64,000 nucleotides of DNA, taken from Georgenia sp. SYP-B2076. GTDB lineage: Bacteria; Actinomycetota; Actinomycetes; Actinomycetales; Actinomycetaceae. The translations under genes and the position numbers were made by a program. The stretch covers positions 310,001 through 374,000 of the forward strand of contig NZ_RXOZ01000011.1 of assembly GCF_003991205.1 (NCBI RefSeq), given 5' to 3'. How positions within the stretch are numbered: the first letter of the stretch is position 1; each line of letters starts with the position of its first letter. The notes beneath the pieces were generated by a model. That model ran no database searches. It was not told the origin of the DNA and saw nothing but the letters and a program-made list of their open reading frames with translations. Of the stretch, positions 54,148 to 63,051 are shown one piece after another.

Positions 54148-55509
54148 GTGATCACCGTCGACGAGCTAGCCCGACGCACCCACGAGGCCTTCGCCCAGGT
54201 GCGTGCCGACCTCGAGGACCTCGTGCGCATCCCGAGCGTGTCCTCGCCCGCCTTCGACCAGGACCACGTGCGCGCCAGCGCCGAGGCCGTCGCCCTGCTC
54301 CTGCGCGAGGCCGGGATGACCCGGGTCGACGTCCTCCAGGTCGAGGTGCCGGGCGGCGACCGGGGCCGGCCCGCCGTCGTCGCCCACCGCGCGGGGCCCG
54401 ACGGCGCACCCACGGTGCTCCTCTACGCCCACCACGACGTCCAGCCGCCCGGCGAGGCCGCGGGCTGGACGTCGGACCCCTTCGAGCCGGTCCAGCGCGG
54501 CGAGCGCCTGTTCGGGCGCGGCGCGGCCGACGACAAGGCGGGCATCATGGCCCACGTCGGCGCCCTGCGAGTCCTCGGGGAGGACCTCGGCGTGGGCGTC
54601 ACCGTCTTCGTCGAGGGCGAGGAGGAGATCGGCTCCCCGACCTTCACCCCGTTCCTGCACGCGTACCGCGACCGTCTCGAGGCGGACGTCATCGTCGTGG
54701 CCGACTCCAACAACTGGAAGGTCGGCGTCCCCGCGCTGACGACCTCCCTGCGCGGGCTCGTGGACTGCGAGGTCGAGGTCCGGGTGCTCGGGCACGCCGT
54801 GCACTCCGGCATGTTCGGCGGCCCCGTGCTGGACGCGGTCACGCTGATGAGCCGGCTCGTCGCGACCCTGCACGACGACGAGGGGAACGTGGCCGTGGCC
54901 GGCCTCGTCGCCAGGGACCACGCCGACGTCGACTACCCGGAGGACGAGCTGCGCGCCGACGCGTCCGTCGTGCCCGGATACCAGCTCGCCGGCAGCGGCC
55001 CGCTCGCCGCGCGGATGTGGACCAAGCCCGCCATCGCCGTCATCGGCCTCGACGCCACCAGCGTCGCGCGGTCCTCCAACACCATCGCGCCCGTGTGCCG
55101 CGCCAAGCTGTCCATGCGCATCGCTCCGGGGCAGGACCCGGTGGAGGCGGAGCGGCTGCTGCACGACCACCTCGTGGCGCACGCCCCCTTCGGCGCCCAG
55201 GTCACCGTCACGGCGGGGGAGCGGGGGCAGACCTTCGACGCGACCGAGGACACCCAGGAGATGCGCGACGCCCGCTGGGCCTTCCACCAGGCGTGGGGCC
55301 GCGAGCCCGTCGACATCGGCGTGGGCGGCTCGATCCCGTTCATCTCCGAGCTCCAGGAGGCCTTTCCCGGCGCGAAGATCCTCGTGACGGGCGTGGAGGA
55401 CCCGGACTCGCGGGCGCACAGCGAGGACGAGTCGGTGCACCTCGGCGAGCTCGAGAAGGTCGTGCTCGCCGAGTCGCTCCTGCTGGCGCGGCTGGGCAAG
55501 CAGGTCTGA
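54148..55509 (+). CDS. M20-family dipeptidase
   Basis: 453-residue zinc exopeptidase. Metal ligands are visible: His in LLYAHHDVQPPG, Asp in GRGAADDKAGIMAHV, the catalytic Glu pair in VFVEGEEEIGSP and a distal Asp/His region VADSNNW and DPDSRAHSEDE. A dimerisation domain inserts from ~residue 205 (VLGHAVHSGMFGGPVLDA). Substrate probably dipeptides; exact specificity unknown. GTG start six bases after the -10 box, so leaderless and separate from efeUOB. Confidence 0.92.
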   Translation: MITVDELARRTHEAFAQVRADLEDLVRIPSVSSPAFDQDHVRASAEAVALLLREAGMTRVDVLQVEVPGGDRGRPAVVAHRAGPDGAPTVLLYAHHDVQPPGEAAGWTSDPFEPVQRGERLFGRGAADDKAGIMAHVGALRVLGEDLGVGVTVFVEGEEEIGSPTFTPFLHAYRDRLEADVIVVADSNNWKVGVPALTTSLRGLVDCEVEVRVLGHAVHSGMFGGPVLDAVTLMSRLVATLHDDEGNVAVAGLVARDHADVDYPEDELRADASVVPGYQLAGSGPLAARMWTKPAIAVIGLDATSVARSSNTIAPVCRAKLSMRIAPGQDPVEAERLLHDHLVAHAPFGAQVTVTAGERGQTFDATEDTQEMRDARWAFHQAWGREPVDIGVGGSIPFISELQEAFPGAKILVTGVEDPDSRAHSEDESVHLGELEKVVLAESLLLARLGKQV

Positions 55510-55569
55510 CGCCGCGCACCCGCCGGGCACGTGCCGGGGGAGTGGGCCCCGGTCGGGGATGATGGCCGC

Positions 55570-56895
55570 GTGCGCATCCTCCTGGCCCCCGACCGCTTCT
55601 CCGGCACCCTCACGGCGGTCGAGGCCGCCGCGGCCCTCGGCGCGGGGTGGGCCCAGGCCGCCCCGGACGACGCCGTCACCGCGGTGGCGATGTCCGACGG
55701 CTCCGCGGGGCTGCTGGACGTCGTCGCCGCCGCGCGCGGCGGCCGGCTGGTGCCCATGACCGTGCCCGGACCGCTCGGGGCGCCGGTGCCCGCCGCCGTC
55801 CTGCACGTCCCCGGTGGCGGCGGCGGGACCGCTTACGTCGAGGCCGACCAGGCGATCGGGCCGCACCTCGTCCCCGAGGCGGACCGGCGCCGGGCCGCGG
55901 AGCGGGGGACCAGCGCCGGGGTGGGCCACCTCCTGGCGGCGGCCGTGCGCACCGGCGCGAGCAGGGTGGTCGTCGGGCTGGGCGCCGCCGCGGTGCACGA
56001 CGCCGGCGCCGGCCTGCTGTCCGTGCTCGCCGGGGGCGCCGGTACTGCCGGCATGCCGTCGGACGCCGGCGCCGACGCGTTCCCCTCCGCCGGCCCCGGT
56101 CCCGCCGGCACTCTCGGCGCCGGGGGGCTGGCGCTCGCCGGGCTGACCCCGGCGGACACCGAGGCCCTCGCCGCGGTCCGGGACCGGCTCGTCCAGGTGG
56201 ACCTCCTCCTTGCCGTCGCGGACGACGCGCCCCTCCTCGGCCTGCACGGGGCCGGCGCTGTCCTCGGCCAGGACCCCGCGGTCGGTCCCGCCGCGGCCCA
56301 GGACCTCGAGCGCGCCCTGGGCCACGCGACGGACCTGCTCGAGCGCCGGGCCGCCACCCTGGGAGACCCCCGCCGCGGGTGGGCGCTCCGGGCGGCGGCC
56401 CCCGGCCACGAGCACGCCCCGCGCACCCCCGCGCCGCTCGCCCTCGCGGACGCACCGGGGCGCGCCCCCGCGACCCGGCTCGCCCGCCGCGGCGGCACCG
56501 GCGCGGGGGGAGGGACGGCCTTCCTCCTCCAGCTCCTGGGCGGCCGTGTGCTGCCGGGGGCGGACGTCGTCGCCGACGCCGTCGGGCTGCGCGCACACGT
56601 CGCGAAGGCGGACCTGGTGGTCACGGGCGGGCAGCTGCTGGACGCCCCGAGCCTCACCGGCTCGGTGACGGCGACCGTCGCGCGCCTGGCCATGGAACGC
56701 GGGCTTCCGGTGGTGGTGGTGGCCGAGGAGGTCCGGGCGAGCCGGCGGGAGGCGGCCCAGGCCGGTATCAGCGCCACGTACGAGGTGCTGGACCGCCGTC
56801 GTGACGGCTCGTCCGGGAAGCTCCACGGCGCGGCCCACGCGCGGGACCGGCTCACCGTGCGAGGGGCCCGCGTCGCCCGCACCTGGTCCGCGTGA
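55570..56895 (+). CDS. Glycerate kinase, type 1
   Basis: 441-residue kinase of the GlxK/GarK family (2-phosphoglycerate from glycerate). N-terminal RILLAPDRFSGTLTAVEAAAALGAGW is the family signature; DGSAGLLDVVAAARGGR and GLGAAAVHDAGAGLLSVL follow. C-terminal half: GTGAGGGTAFLLQLLGGR and ADLVVTGGQLLDAPSLTGSVTATVARLA, where the last motif normally holds the catalytic residues. It is longer than typical because of Ala/Pro-rich inserts. GTG start at 55570; a GATGAT -10-like hexamer six bases upstream (weaker than the others). Same place as in M. tuberculosis, before erpA. Confidence 0.88.
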   Translation: MRILLAPDRFSGTLTAVEAAAALGAGWAQAAPDDAVTAVAMSDGSAGLLDVVAAARGGRLVPMTVPGPLGAPVPAAVLHVPGGGGGTAYVEADQAIGPHLVPEADRRRAAERGTSAGVGHLLAAAVRTGASRVVVGLGAAAVHDAGAGLLSVLAGGAGTAGMPSDAGADAFPSAGPGPAGTLGAGGLALAGLTPADTEALAAVRDRLVQVDLLLAVADDAPLLGLHGAGAVLGQDPAVGPAAAQDLERALGHATDLLERRAATLGDPRRGWALRAAAPGHEHAPRTPAPLALADAPGRAPATRLARRGGTGAGGGTAFLLQLLGGRVLPGADVVADAVGLRAHVAKADLVVTGGQLLDAPSLTGSVTATVARLAMERGLPVVVVAEEVRASRREAAQAGISATYEVLDRRRDGSSGKLHGAAHARDRLTVRGARVARTWSA

Positions 56896-57062
56896 CGTCC
56901 CGCACGCCGCCGCCCGCCTCCCCGCGCCGCTGCGCGCCCGAACCGGCGGCACCACGGCATCGGGAGCCCGGCCGGGGGAGGACGACGTAGGCTAGCGGGG
57001 AACAACGCCGCGATCAGGACGGTTCACCACTGAGCACGTCCATCGACGAAGTGGAGAGACGA

Positions 57063-57413
57063 ATGAGTGACACCACCGAGGTCACCACGCACGCCGTGGA
57101 GCTGACCGATGTCGCAGCGAACAAGGTTCGGGCCCTGCTCGAGCAGGAGGGCCGCGACGACCTGCGTCTGCGCGTGGCCGTGCAGCCCGGCGGATGCTCC
57201 GGCCTGATCTACCAGCTGTACTTCGACGAGCGCATGCTCGACGGGGACGCGGTGCGCGACTTCGGCGGGGTGGAGGTCGTGGTTGACCGCATGAGCGTGC
57301 CCTACCTCGAGGGCGCGACGATCGACTTCGCCGACACGATCGAGAAGCAGGGCTTCACGATCGACAACCCGAACGCCGGCGGGTCCTGCGCCTGCGGCGA
57401 CTCCTTCCACTGA
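57063..57413 (+). CDS. erpA: Iron-sulfur cluster insertion protein ErpA (HesB/IscA family)
   Basis: 116-residue A-type carrier that delivers Fe-S clusters to target proteins. The three cluster cysteines are C45 in PGGCSGLIY, and C109 and C111 in GGSCACGDSF. Start ATG with GGAGAGA upstream; TAGGCT at 56988-56993 is a likely -10, giving a ~60-base leader. Followed by a strong hairpin. LipA, encoded in the window, is a plausible client, and its neighbours ctaC and qcr genes suggest a role in respiration. Confidence 0.95.
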   Translation: MSDTTEVTTHAVELTDVAANKVRALLEQEGRDDLRLRVAVQPGGCSGLIYQLYFDERMLDGDAVRDFGGVEVVVDRMSVPYLEGATIDFADTIEKQGFTIDNPNAGGSCACGDSFH

Positions 57414-57448
57414 TCGGCTCCTCCGAGCCGACAGCGCCGACAGCGCCG

Positions 57449-57480
57449 ACGGCCCCGCCGGACGTTCCGGTCGGGGCCGT
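57449..57480 (+). terminator. Hairpin terminator after erpA
   Basis: ACGGCCCCGCCGGA pairs with TCCGGTCGGGGCCGT with one mismatch, around a short CGT loop, followed by TGCG. Confidence 0.8.
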
Positions 57481-57536
57481 TGCGCTGCCTGGGGCCGTCC
57501 CGGCCCGCTGAACCCGAGCACCGACCAGGAGAACCT

Positions 57537-58487
57537 GTGCACCGTCGTCCCACCGTCCTGACCTCCCTCGCCGTCGCCGCGGCGCTCACCCTCGCCGGCT
57601 GCTCCGGCGACGGCGAGCCCGACGCCAGCGCCTCCACAGACGCCAGCCCCTCGGCCGAGGCCACCCCGGCCGGCACGGAGATGCCGACGGTCGCGGGCGC
57701 CTTCGGTGAGGCACCGGCCCTGACCTTCCCGGGGACGGGAGCGCCCGCCGAGCTGAAGACCGAGGTCCTCCAGGCCGGCGACGGGCCCGAGGTCGGGGCC
57801 GACGACTTCGTAGTCGCCAACTACCTGGGCCAGGTCTGGGACGGGGAGAAGTTCGACAGCTCCTTCGACCGCGGTGCGCCCTCCGGGTTCAGCCTCAACG
57901 GCGTCATCAAGGGCTGGAAGCAGGGGCTGACCGGCACGCACGTGGGCGACCGCGTGCTGCTGTCCATCCCCCCGGAGCTCGGGTACGGCGACAACCCGCA
58001 GGGCGGCGTCATCAAGCCGGGCGACCACCTCGTCTTCGTCGTCGACGTGGTCGGCACCTACGCCCCGGGCGTCACCGGCCAGGCCGACGCGGCGCCCGTC
58101 GAGCCGGCGCCCGAGCTCCCGGTGACGATCACCGGCGACCTCGGCGCGCCGGCCAAGATCGCCGTGAAGGACGGGGCGCCGGAGCCCACGGAACCGACCG
58201 CCACGGTGGTCGCCACGGGCACCGGCGAGGCCGTCCCCGGCAGCGCCGGGTCCACCGTCATCCTCCAGGTCGCCCAGACCCTCTGGGACAACAGCCAGTC
58301 CGTGTCCAGCTGGGAGACGTCCGGCGTCCAGGGCGTGTCGCTCGGCCAGGGCGGCGTCCTGGACAAGCTTGCCGGCACACCGGTGGGCTCCCGCGTCGTG
58401 CTCCAGATCCCGGCCGTGGAGTCGGCGAGCCCCTCGCCGGCCCAGGCGTGGGTCATCGACATCATCGACGTGGTCAGCGGCGGCTGA
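57537..58487 (+). CDS. FKBP-type peptidyl-prolyl isomerase lipoprotein, two domains
   Basis: 316-residue surface lipoprotein. Signal VLTSLAVAAALTLAGC ends in a lipobox Cys near residue 22, then a Ser/Ala/Pro linker. Domain 1 (about residues 75-180) is a complete FKBP: VANYLGQVWDGEKFDSSFDR, GFSLNGVIKGWKQGLTG, LLSIPPELGYGD. Domain 2 (residues ~215-316) keeps the fold but has lost the FKBP hydrophobic pocket residues (WDNSQSVSSWETSG in place of FDSSFDR, and GVLDKLAGTPVGSRV). It probably folds secreted or membrane-bound proteins such as the cytochrome oxidase that follows. GTG start with AGGAG five bases upstream. Confidence 0.88.
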   Translation: MHRRPTVLTSLAVAAALTLAGCSGDGEPDASASTDASPSAEATPAGTEMPTVAGAFGEAPALTFPGTGAPAELKTEVLQAGDGPEVGADDFVVANYLGQVWDGEKFDSSFDRGAPSGFSLNGVIKGWKQGLTGTHVGDRVLLSIPPELGYGDNPQGGVIKPGDHLVFVVDVVGTYAPGVTGQADAAPVEPAPELPVTITGDLGAPAKIAVKDGAPEPTEPTATVVATGTGEAVPGSAGSTVILQVAQTLWDNSQSVSSWETSGVQGVSLGQGGVLDKLAGTPVGSRVVLQIPAVESASPSPAQAWVIDIIDVVSGG

Positions 58488-58878
58488 ACGAGTGGCCCGG
58501 CCCGCCGGCCGGCCACTCACGACCGCGGCCCGGTCGGGCACCCCCGCACCGGGAGCCCGGCCGGGCCGCGGCGTTCGCGCCGTCCCCGGGCCGCGGGGGT
58601 GCCGTCCGTGCCGGCGCGCCCCAGCCGTACGTTCCTCGCGTCGGCCCCCTCGGGACAATTCGGACGAGTTTCCCCCATGGGATCTGACACGGCGTCAAGA
58701 AACGCCGGCCACGCCCGCCGTGGCGGGCGCGATCCCGCGCCGATCACCGGTAAGGTGACGGAGAAGGACGTTCGTCCTGGTCTCCGTGCGCCCGCGCGCC
58801 ATAGGCGCGGGCCGGGCGGGAATGATCTGTCCTTCGAGGTCAACCCCAGCTCAGCACCGCGTCGGAAGGTCAGATCCC
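58488..58878. other. 391-base region between the FKBP and ctaC genes
   Basis: Begins with a hairpin (58490-58518), then GC-rich DNA with no gene recognised. A TAAGGT (58751-58756) is a likely -10 for ctaC; the remaining ~117 bases would form a leader with two hairpins: AGGACG/CGTCCT at 58765-58778 and a GC-rich one near 58793-58811. Confidence 0.5.
58490..58518 (+). terminator. Hairpin terminator after the FKBP gene
   Basis: GAGTGGCC (58490-58497) pairs with GGCCACTC (58511-58518), three bases after the stop codon; the loop is GC-rich. Confidence 0.65.
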
Positions 58879-59784
58879 GTGCGATCACCGTCAAAGCACC
58901 AGGGCAGGCGCCCTGTCGTGCGCAGCCTCGCCCTAGCCGCCGGCGTGGCGCTCGCCCTTGCGGCGTGCGCCCCGGCGGACCAGTTCCCCAGCGAGCCGGG
59001 CAAGGGCATCGATGTCGGGTTCCTTCCCAGCGATCGGAGCCTGACCGACCACACCGGCGGGATCATCGACCTGTGGAACGGTTCCTGGATCGCCGCCCTC
59101 GCCGTCGGCGTCGTGGTCTGGGGCCTGACGATCTGGTGCATCGTCGCGTACCGCAAGCGCAAGAACGACGACCGCCTGCCGGTCCAGCTGCGCTACCACG
59201 TGCCGCTGGAGCTCATGTACACCGTCATCCCGATCCTCATGGTCGGCGTGCTGTTCTTCTTCTCCAGCCGCGTCCAGGGCGAGATCCAGGACACCAGCGC
59301 CAAGCCCGACCTCCAGGTCGAGGTCTACGGCAAGCAGTGGAGCTGGGACTTCAACTACCTCACCGAGGACGTGTACTACTCGGGTGACCGCGTGGCGCTG
59401 ACGGGGGAGCCCGGTGTCGAGGAGACGCTCCCGACCCTGTACCTCCCGGTCAACGAGACGGTGGAGTTCACGCTGAAGTCGCGCGACGTCGCGCACGCCT
59501 TCTGGATCCCCGCGTTCCTGTACAAGATCGACCTCCTCCCCGGCCGGGTGAACCACTACCAGGTCACCCCCCAGAGGGAGGGCACCTTCTCGGGCAAGTG
59601 CGCCGAGCTCTGCGGGGAGTTCCACTCCGAGATGCTCTTCAACGTCAAGGTCGTCGACCGCGCGACCTTCGACGCCGAGATGACCACCCTGCGCGACGCC
59701 GGCCAGACCGGCCGCCTGGGTGACGAGCTCAACCGCCAGTACAACGTCGCTGGCGGGAACAACGGCGAAGGGAGCCAGAACTGA
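58879..59784 (+). CDS. ctaC: Cytochrome c oxidase subunit II (aa3 type)
   Basis: Passes electrons from cytochrome c through the CuA centre to subunit I. 301 residues; the signal [18 protein letters not shown] has a lipobox Cys. Two membrane helices ([38 protein letters not shown]) precede the CuA domain with ligands H206 (DVAHAFWIP), C241, C245, H249 and M252 in [13 protein letters not shown], a complete set. GTG at 58879 with GGAAGG upstream is preferred over a frame beginning at 58786. It overlaps ctaD by one base. Acts with the bc1 complex (qcrB at the right edge) as a supercomplex in actinobacteria. Confidence 0.95.
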   Translation: MRSPSKHQGRRPVVRSLALAAGVALALAACAPADQFPSEPGKGIDVGFLPSDRSLTDHTGGIIDLWNGSWIAALAVGVVVWGLTIWCIVAYRKRKNDDRLPVQLRYHVPLELMYTVIPILMVGVLFFFSSRVQGEIQDTSAKPDLQVEVYGKQWSWDFNYLTEDVYYSGDRVALTGEPGVEETLPTLYLPVNETVEFTLKSRDVAHAFWIPAFLYKIDLLPGRVNHYQVTPQREGTFSGKCAELCGEFHSEMLFNVKVVDRATFDAEMTTLRDAGQTGRLGDELNRQYNVAGGNNGEGSQN

Positions 59785-61568
59785 TGGCTACCACCATCGA
59801 AACGCTCCCCGAGGTCGTGCCGGGGCTGCGGCCCCAGCGCCAGAGCCTGGGCAAGACGGTCGTCTCGTGGATCACGTCCACCGACCACAAGACCATCGGG
59901 TACATGTATCTGATCGTCGCGTTCATCTTCTTCTGCATCGGTGGCGTCCTCGCCCTGCTGATGCGGGCCGAGCTGTGGGAGCCCGGCATGCTCCTGCAGT
60001 CCAAGGAGCAGTACAACCAGCTGTTCACGATGCACGGCACGATCATGATGTTCCTGTTCGCGACGCCGCTGTTCACGGCGTTCGGCAACATCCTGGTGCC
60101 GCTGCAGATCGGCGCGCCGGACGTGGCGTTCCCGCGGCTGAACATGTTCGCCTTCTGGCTCTTCCTGTTCGGCGGCCTGATCACCGTGGCGGGGTTCCTC
60201 ACGCCGAAGGGTGCGGCGAGCTTCGGCTGGACGGCGTACACGCCGCTGTCCAACGCCACGTTCTCCCCGGGGCTGGGCGGTGACCTGTGGGTCCTCGGCC
60301 TGGCGATGACCGGCTTCGGCACGATCTTCGGGTCGGTGAACTTCATCGCGTCGATCCTGACCATGCGCGCCCCCGGCATGACGATGTTCCGGATGCCGAT
60401 CTTCACCTGGAACATCCTGATCACGTCCATCCTGGCGCTCATGGCGTTCCCGGTGCTGGCCGCCGCCCTGTTCGGGCTGGCCTTCGACCGGCTGTTCGGC
60501 GGGCAGATCTTCAACCCGGACGCCGGCGGCGCGATGCTGTGGCAGCACCTGTTCTGGTTCTTCGGGCACCCCGAGGTCTACATCATCGCGCTGCCCTTCT
60601 TCGGCATCATCTCCGAGATCCTGCCGGTCTTCTCCCGCAAGCCGATCTTCGGCTACAAGGGCCTCGTCCTGGCGACCGTCGCGATCGCCGCGCTGTCCGT
60701 GACCGTGTGGGCGCACCACATGTTCACGACCGGCGGCGTCATGCTGAACTTCTTCTCGCTGATGACCATGCTCATCGCGGTGCCCACCGGCGTGAAGTTC
60801 TTCAACTGGGTCGGCACGCTCTGGCGGGGCAAGCTCACCTTCGAGACCCCGATGCTCTACTCCCTGGGCTTCCTCGTCACATTCCTCTTCGGCGGCCTGA
60901 CGGGCGTGATCCTGTCCAGCCCCGCGATGGACTTCCAGGTCCACGACAGCTACTTCGTCGTCGCGCACTTCCACTACGTCGTCTTCGGCACCGTCGTCTT
61001 CGCGATGTACGCGGGCTTCTTCTTCTGGTGGCCCAAGTGGACCGGGCGGATGCTCGACGAGAAGCTCGGGAAGGTCCAGTTCTGGCTGCTGTTCATCGGC
61101 TTCCACGCCACGTTCCTCGTGCAGCACTGGCTCGGTGTCCAGGGGGCTCCCCGCCGGTACCCCGACTACCTGCCCGAGGACGGCTTCCAGCTCTACCACC
61201 AGTTCTCGACGGTGGGCTCGATCGTCCTGGCGGTCTCCACGCTGCCGTTCATCTACAACGTCTACAAGACCCAGCGCGGCCCGCGGACGGTGTTCGTGGA
61301 CGACCCGTGGGGCTTCGGCAACTCCCTCGAGTGGGCCACCGCCTCGCCCGTCCCGCGCCACAACTTCACCTCGCTGCCCCGGATCCGCTCGGAGCGTCCC
61401 GCGTTCGACCTGCACCACCCCGAGGTGGCGGCCATGGACCACGCCGAGCCCAACCGCGACGTGCTCGACTCGATCTACGCCAGCCCCGAGACGACGGGCC
61501 GGACCCAGGTGATCGAGCAGCGCGTGGCACGGGCGCAGCGCACCGACGACGAAGGGACGCGGCGATGA
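59784..61568 (+). CDS. ctaD: Cytochrome c oxidase subunit I (aa3 type)
   Basis: Catalytic haem-copper subunit: reduces O2 to water and pumps protons; 594 residues, twelve membrane helices. The CuB/haem motifs are present: [10 protein letters not shown] (low-spin haem His), [14 protein letters not shown] (with the Tyr-His pair), HHMFTTG and [11 protein letters not shown] (haem ligands). Cytoplasmic C-terminus of ~75 residues. ATG shares one base with the ctaC stop (TGATG); GGGAG lies just upstream. Its stop overlaps ctaF by 4 bases. In M. tuberculosis ctaD is elsewhere, so its place inside ctaC-ctaF is a difference from that genome. Confidence 0.96.
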   Translation: MATTIETLPEVVPGLRPQRQSLGKTVVSWITSTDHKTIGYMYLIVAFIFFCIGGVLALLMRAELWEPGMLLQSKEQYNQLFTMHGTIMMFLFATPLFTAFGNILVPLQIGAPDVAFPRLNMFAFWLFLFGGLITVAGFLTPKGAASFGWTAYTPLSNATFSPGLGGDLWVLGLAMTGFGTIFGSVNFIASILTMRAPGMTMFRMPIFTWNILITSILALMAFPVLAAALFGLAFDRLFGGQIFNPDAGGAMLWQHLFWFFGHPEVYIIALPFFGIISEILPVFSRKPIFGYKGLVLATVAIAALSVTVWAHHMFTTGGVMLNFFSLMTMLIAVPTGVKFFNWVGTLWRGKLTFETPMLYSLGFLVTFLFGGLTGVILSSPAMDFQVHDSYFVVAHFHYVVFGTVVFAMYAGFFFWWPKWTGRMLDEKLGKVQFWLLFIGFHATFLVQHWLGVQGAPRRYPDYLPEDGFQLYHQFSTVGSIVLAVSTLPFIYNVYKTQRGPRTVFVDDPWGFGNSLEWATASPVPRHNFTSLPRIRSERPAFDLHHPEVAAMDHAEPNRDVLDSIYASPETTGRTQVIEQRVARAQRTDDEGTRR

Positions 61569-62002
61569 GCCACGACAACGAGCCGATGCGGGAGAAGAAG
61601 CCGCTGCACGTCGAGACCATCCTCTTCGGCGCCTCGGTCATCTTCTTCCTGCCCGTCGGCCTCATCTACGGCTATGTCGCCGACTGGGAGCCCGTCGGCA
61701 CGGTCAGCCTGCTCCTCCTGTGCGGCATGTTCGGCCTCTCCGGGGGATACCTGTGGCTCCTGGGTCGGCGCGTGGACCCGCGCCCGGAGGACAACCCCAC
61801 GGCAAACATCGAGGACCGGGCCGGCGAGGTCGGCGTGTTCTCCCCGCACAGCTGGTGGCCGCTCGTCCTCGGGCTCGGCGCGGCGCTGGCGTTCGCCGGT
61901 CTTGCGCTCGGCTACTGGGTCACCGGCCTCGGCGTCCTCGTCGCGGTGATCGGGCTCGTCGGGCAGCTCTTCGAGTTCTCCCGCGGGCAGCACGCGCACT
62001 GA
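61565..62002 (+). CDS. ctaF: Cytochrome c oxidase subunit IV (CtaF)
   Basis: 145-residue actinobacterial subunit IV with four membrane helices ([76 protein letters not shown]). [32 protein letters not shown] between helices is typical for the family. The ATG overlaps ctaD by 4 bases. It completes the ctaCDF operon; subunit III (ctaE) and qcrCA must lie elsewhere, perhaps just past the right edge. Confidence 0.92.
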   Translation: MSHDNEPMREKKPLHVETILFGASVIFFLPVGLIYGYVADWEPVGTVSLLLLCGMFGLSGGYLWLLGRRVDPRPEDNPTANIEDRAGEVGVFSPHSWWPLVLGLGAALAFAGLALGYWVTGLGVLVAVIGLVGQLFEFSRGQHAH

Positions 62003-62023
62003 GCTAGCGCACCTGACCGCGAC

Positions 62024-62051
62024 GGCCCCGGGCACGCACGTGCCCGGGGCC
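62024..62051 (+). terminator. Strong hairpin terminator after ctaF
   Basis: Perfect 13-bp stem (62024-62036 with 62039-62051): GGCCCCGGGCACG against CGTGCCCGGGGCC, two-base loop, followed by TTCCC. Confidence 0.92.
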
Positions 62052-62139
62052 TTCCCGTACCCGCGGGCGGGTGCCCGGCGGGCGCCCTCGCCGCCCCAGG
62101 GTGTGCGCGCGGCCGCCCCTCCGGGCGCCACGGCACGAG

Positions 62140-62171
62140 AAAGGCCCCCAGGAACGCTCCTGGGGGCCTTT
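62140..62171. terminator. Bidirectional hairpin terminator next to sodA
   Basis: AAAGGCCCCCAGGA pairs perfectly with TCCTGGGGGCCTTT around ACGC. It carries A- and T-runs on either side and follows the sodA stop on the minus strand. Confidence 0.93.
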
Positions 62172-62199
62172 GCGGCGCCGCCGCGCCGGTCGTTGGTCG

Positions 62200-62826
62200 T
62201 CAGGCCGGGACGATGAGGCCGGAGGCCTGGGTCGTCGCCTTCGCGAGCCGGGCGGCCACGTCCTGCCAGTTGACGATGTTCCAGAACGCCTTGACGTAGT
62301 CGGCCTTGACGTTGAGGTAGTCGAGGTAGAAGGCGTGCTCCCACATGTCGAGCTGGAGCAGGGGGAGGGTGCCGACGGGCACGTTGTTCTGCTGGTCGAA
62401 CATCTGGAAGATCACGAGCTTGCGGGAGAGCGAGTCGTAGGCGAGCACGGACCAGCCCGAGCCCTGGATCGACGTGGCGTTCGCGGTGAAGTGGTTCTTG
62501 AAGCCCTCGAACGACCCGAAGGAGTCCTTGATGGCCTCGGAGACCTCGCCCTCCGGCTCGCCGCCGCCCTCGGGGGAGAGGTTGTTCCAGAAGATCGTGT
62601 GGTTGATGTGGCCACCGAGGTTGAACGAGAGGTTCTTCTCGTACAGGTTCACGGCCGCCAGGTCGCCGCTCTCGCGCGCGGCCGCCAGCTTCTCGAGCGC
62701 GGTGTTGGCGCCGTCGACGTAGGTGGCGTGGTGCTTGTCGTGGTGCAGCTCCATGATCTTGCCGCTGATGTGCGGCTCGAGGGCGCTGTAGTCGTACGGG
62801 AGTTCGGGGAGCGTGTACACGGCCAT
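62200..62826 (-). CDS. sodA: Superoxide dismutase (Mn/Fe)
   Basis: Converts superoxide to oxygen and hydrogen peroxide; 208 residues. Metal ligands: H28 in [12 protein letters not shown], the second His in [13 protein letters not shown], and Asp and His in [28 protein letters not shown] contains the Gln region that tunes metal choice, and Mn seems likelier, but sequence alone does not settle Mn, Fe or cambialistic use. ATG with AGGAGG six bases upstream. Single gene between ctaF and qcrB, transcribed against ctaF, with hairpin terminators on both sides. Confidence 0.95.
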   Translation of the reverse strand: MAVYTLPELPYDYSALEPHISGKIMELHHDKHHATYVDGANTALEKLAAARESGDLAAVNLYEKNLSFNLGGHINHTIFWNNLSPEGGGEPEGEVSEAIKDSFGSFEGFKNHFTANATSIQGSGWSVLAYDSLSRKLVIFQMFDQQNNVPVGTLPLLQLDMWEHAFYLDYLNVKADYVKAFWNIVNWQDVAARLAKATTQASGLIVPA

Positions 62827-62991
62827 GAATGTCCTCCTGGCTTGTCAGGCGGCGCCGAGGCGCCACGTAGTGCGTTCGTCCCGGGAGACGACCCGGTCAC
62901 AAGGGACAACCTATTGCGTGCGGAAGTGTTCCCGCTCGTCCACGTCCTGAGACGACGGCGGCTGGCGCGGCAAGGCTCTCACCTGCGAAAA

Positions 62992-63031
62992 CGGCGGCGG
63001 CCGGCTCCCCGAAGGGAACCGGCCGCCGCCG
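62992..63031 (-). terminator. Intrinsic terminator after qcrB
   Basis: CGGCGGCGGCCGG (62992-63004) pairs with CCGGCCGCCGCCG (63019-63031), with TCCC/GGGA pairing inside. On the minus strand the stem is followed by TTTT, making this a classic intrinsic terminator. Confidence 0.9.
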
Positions 63032-63051
63032 GGGGGAGCGTGGCCCGGGGG

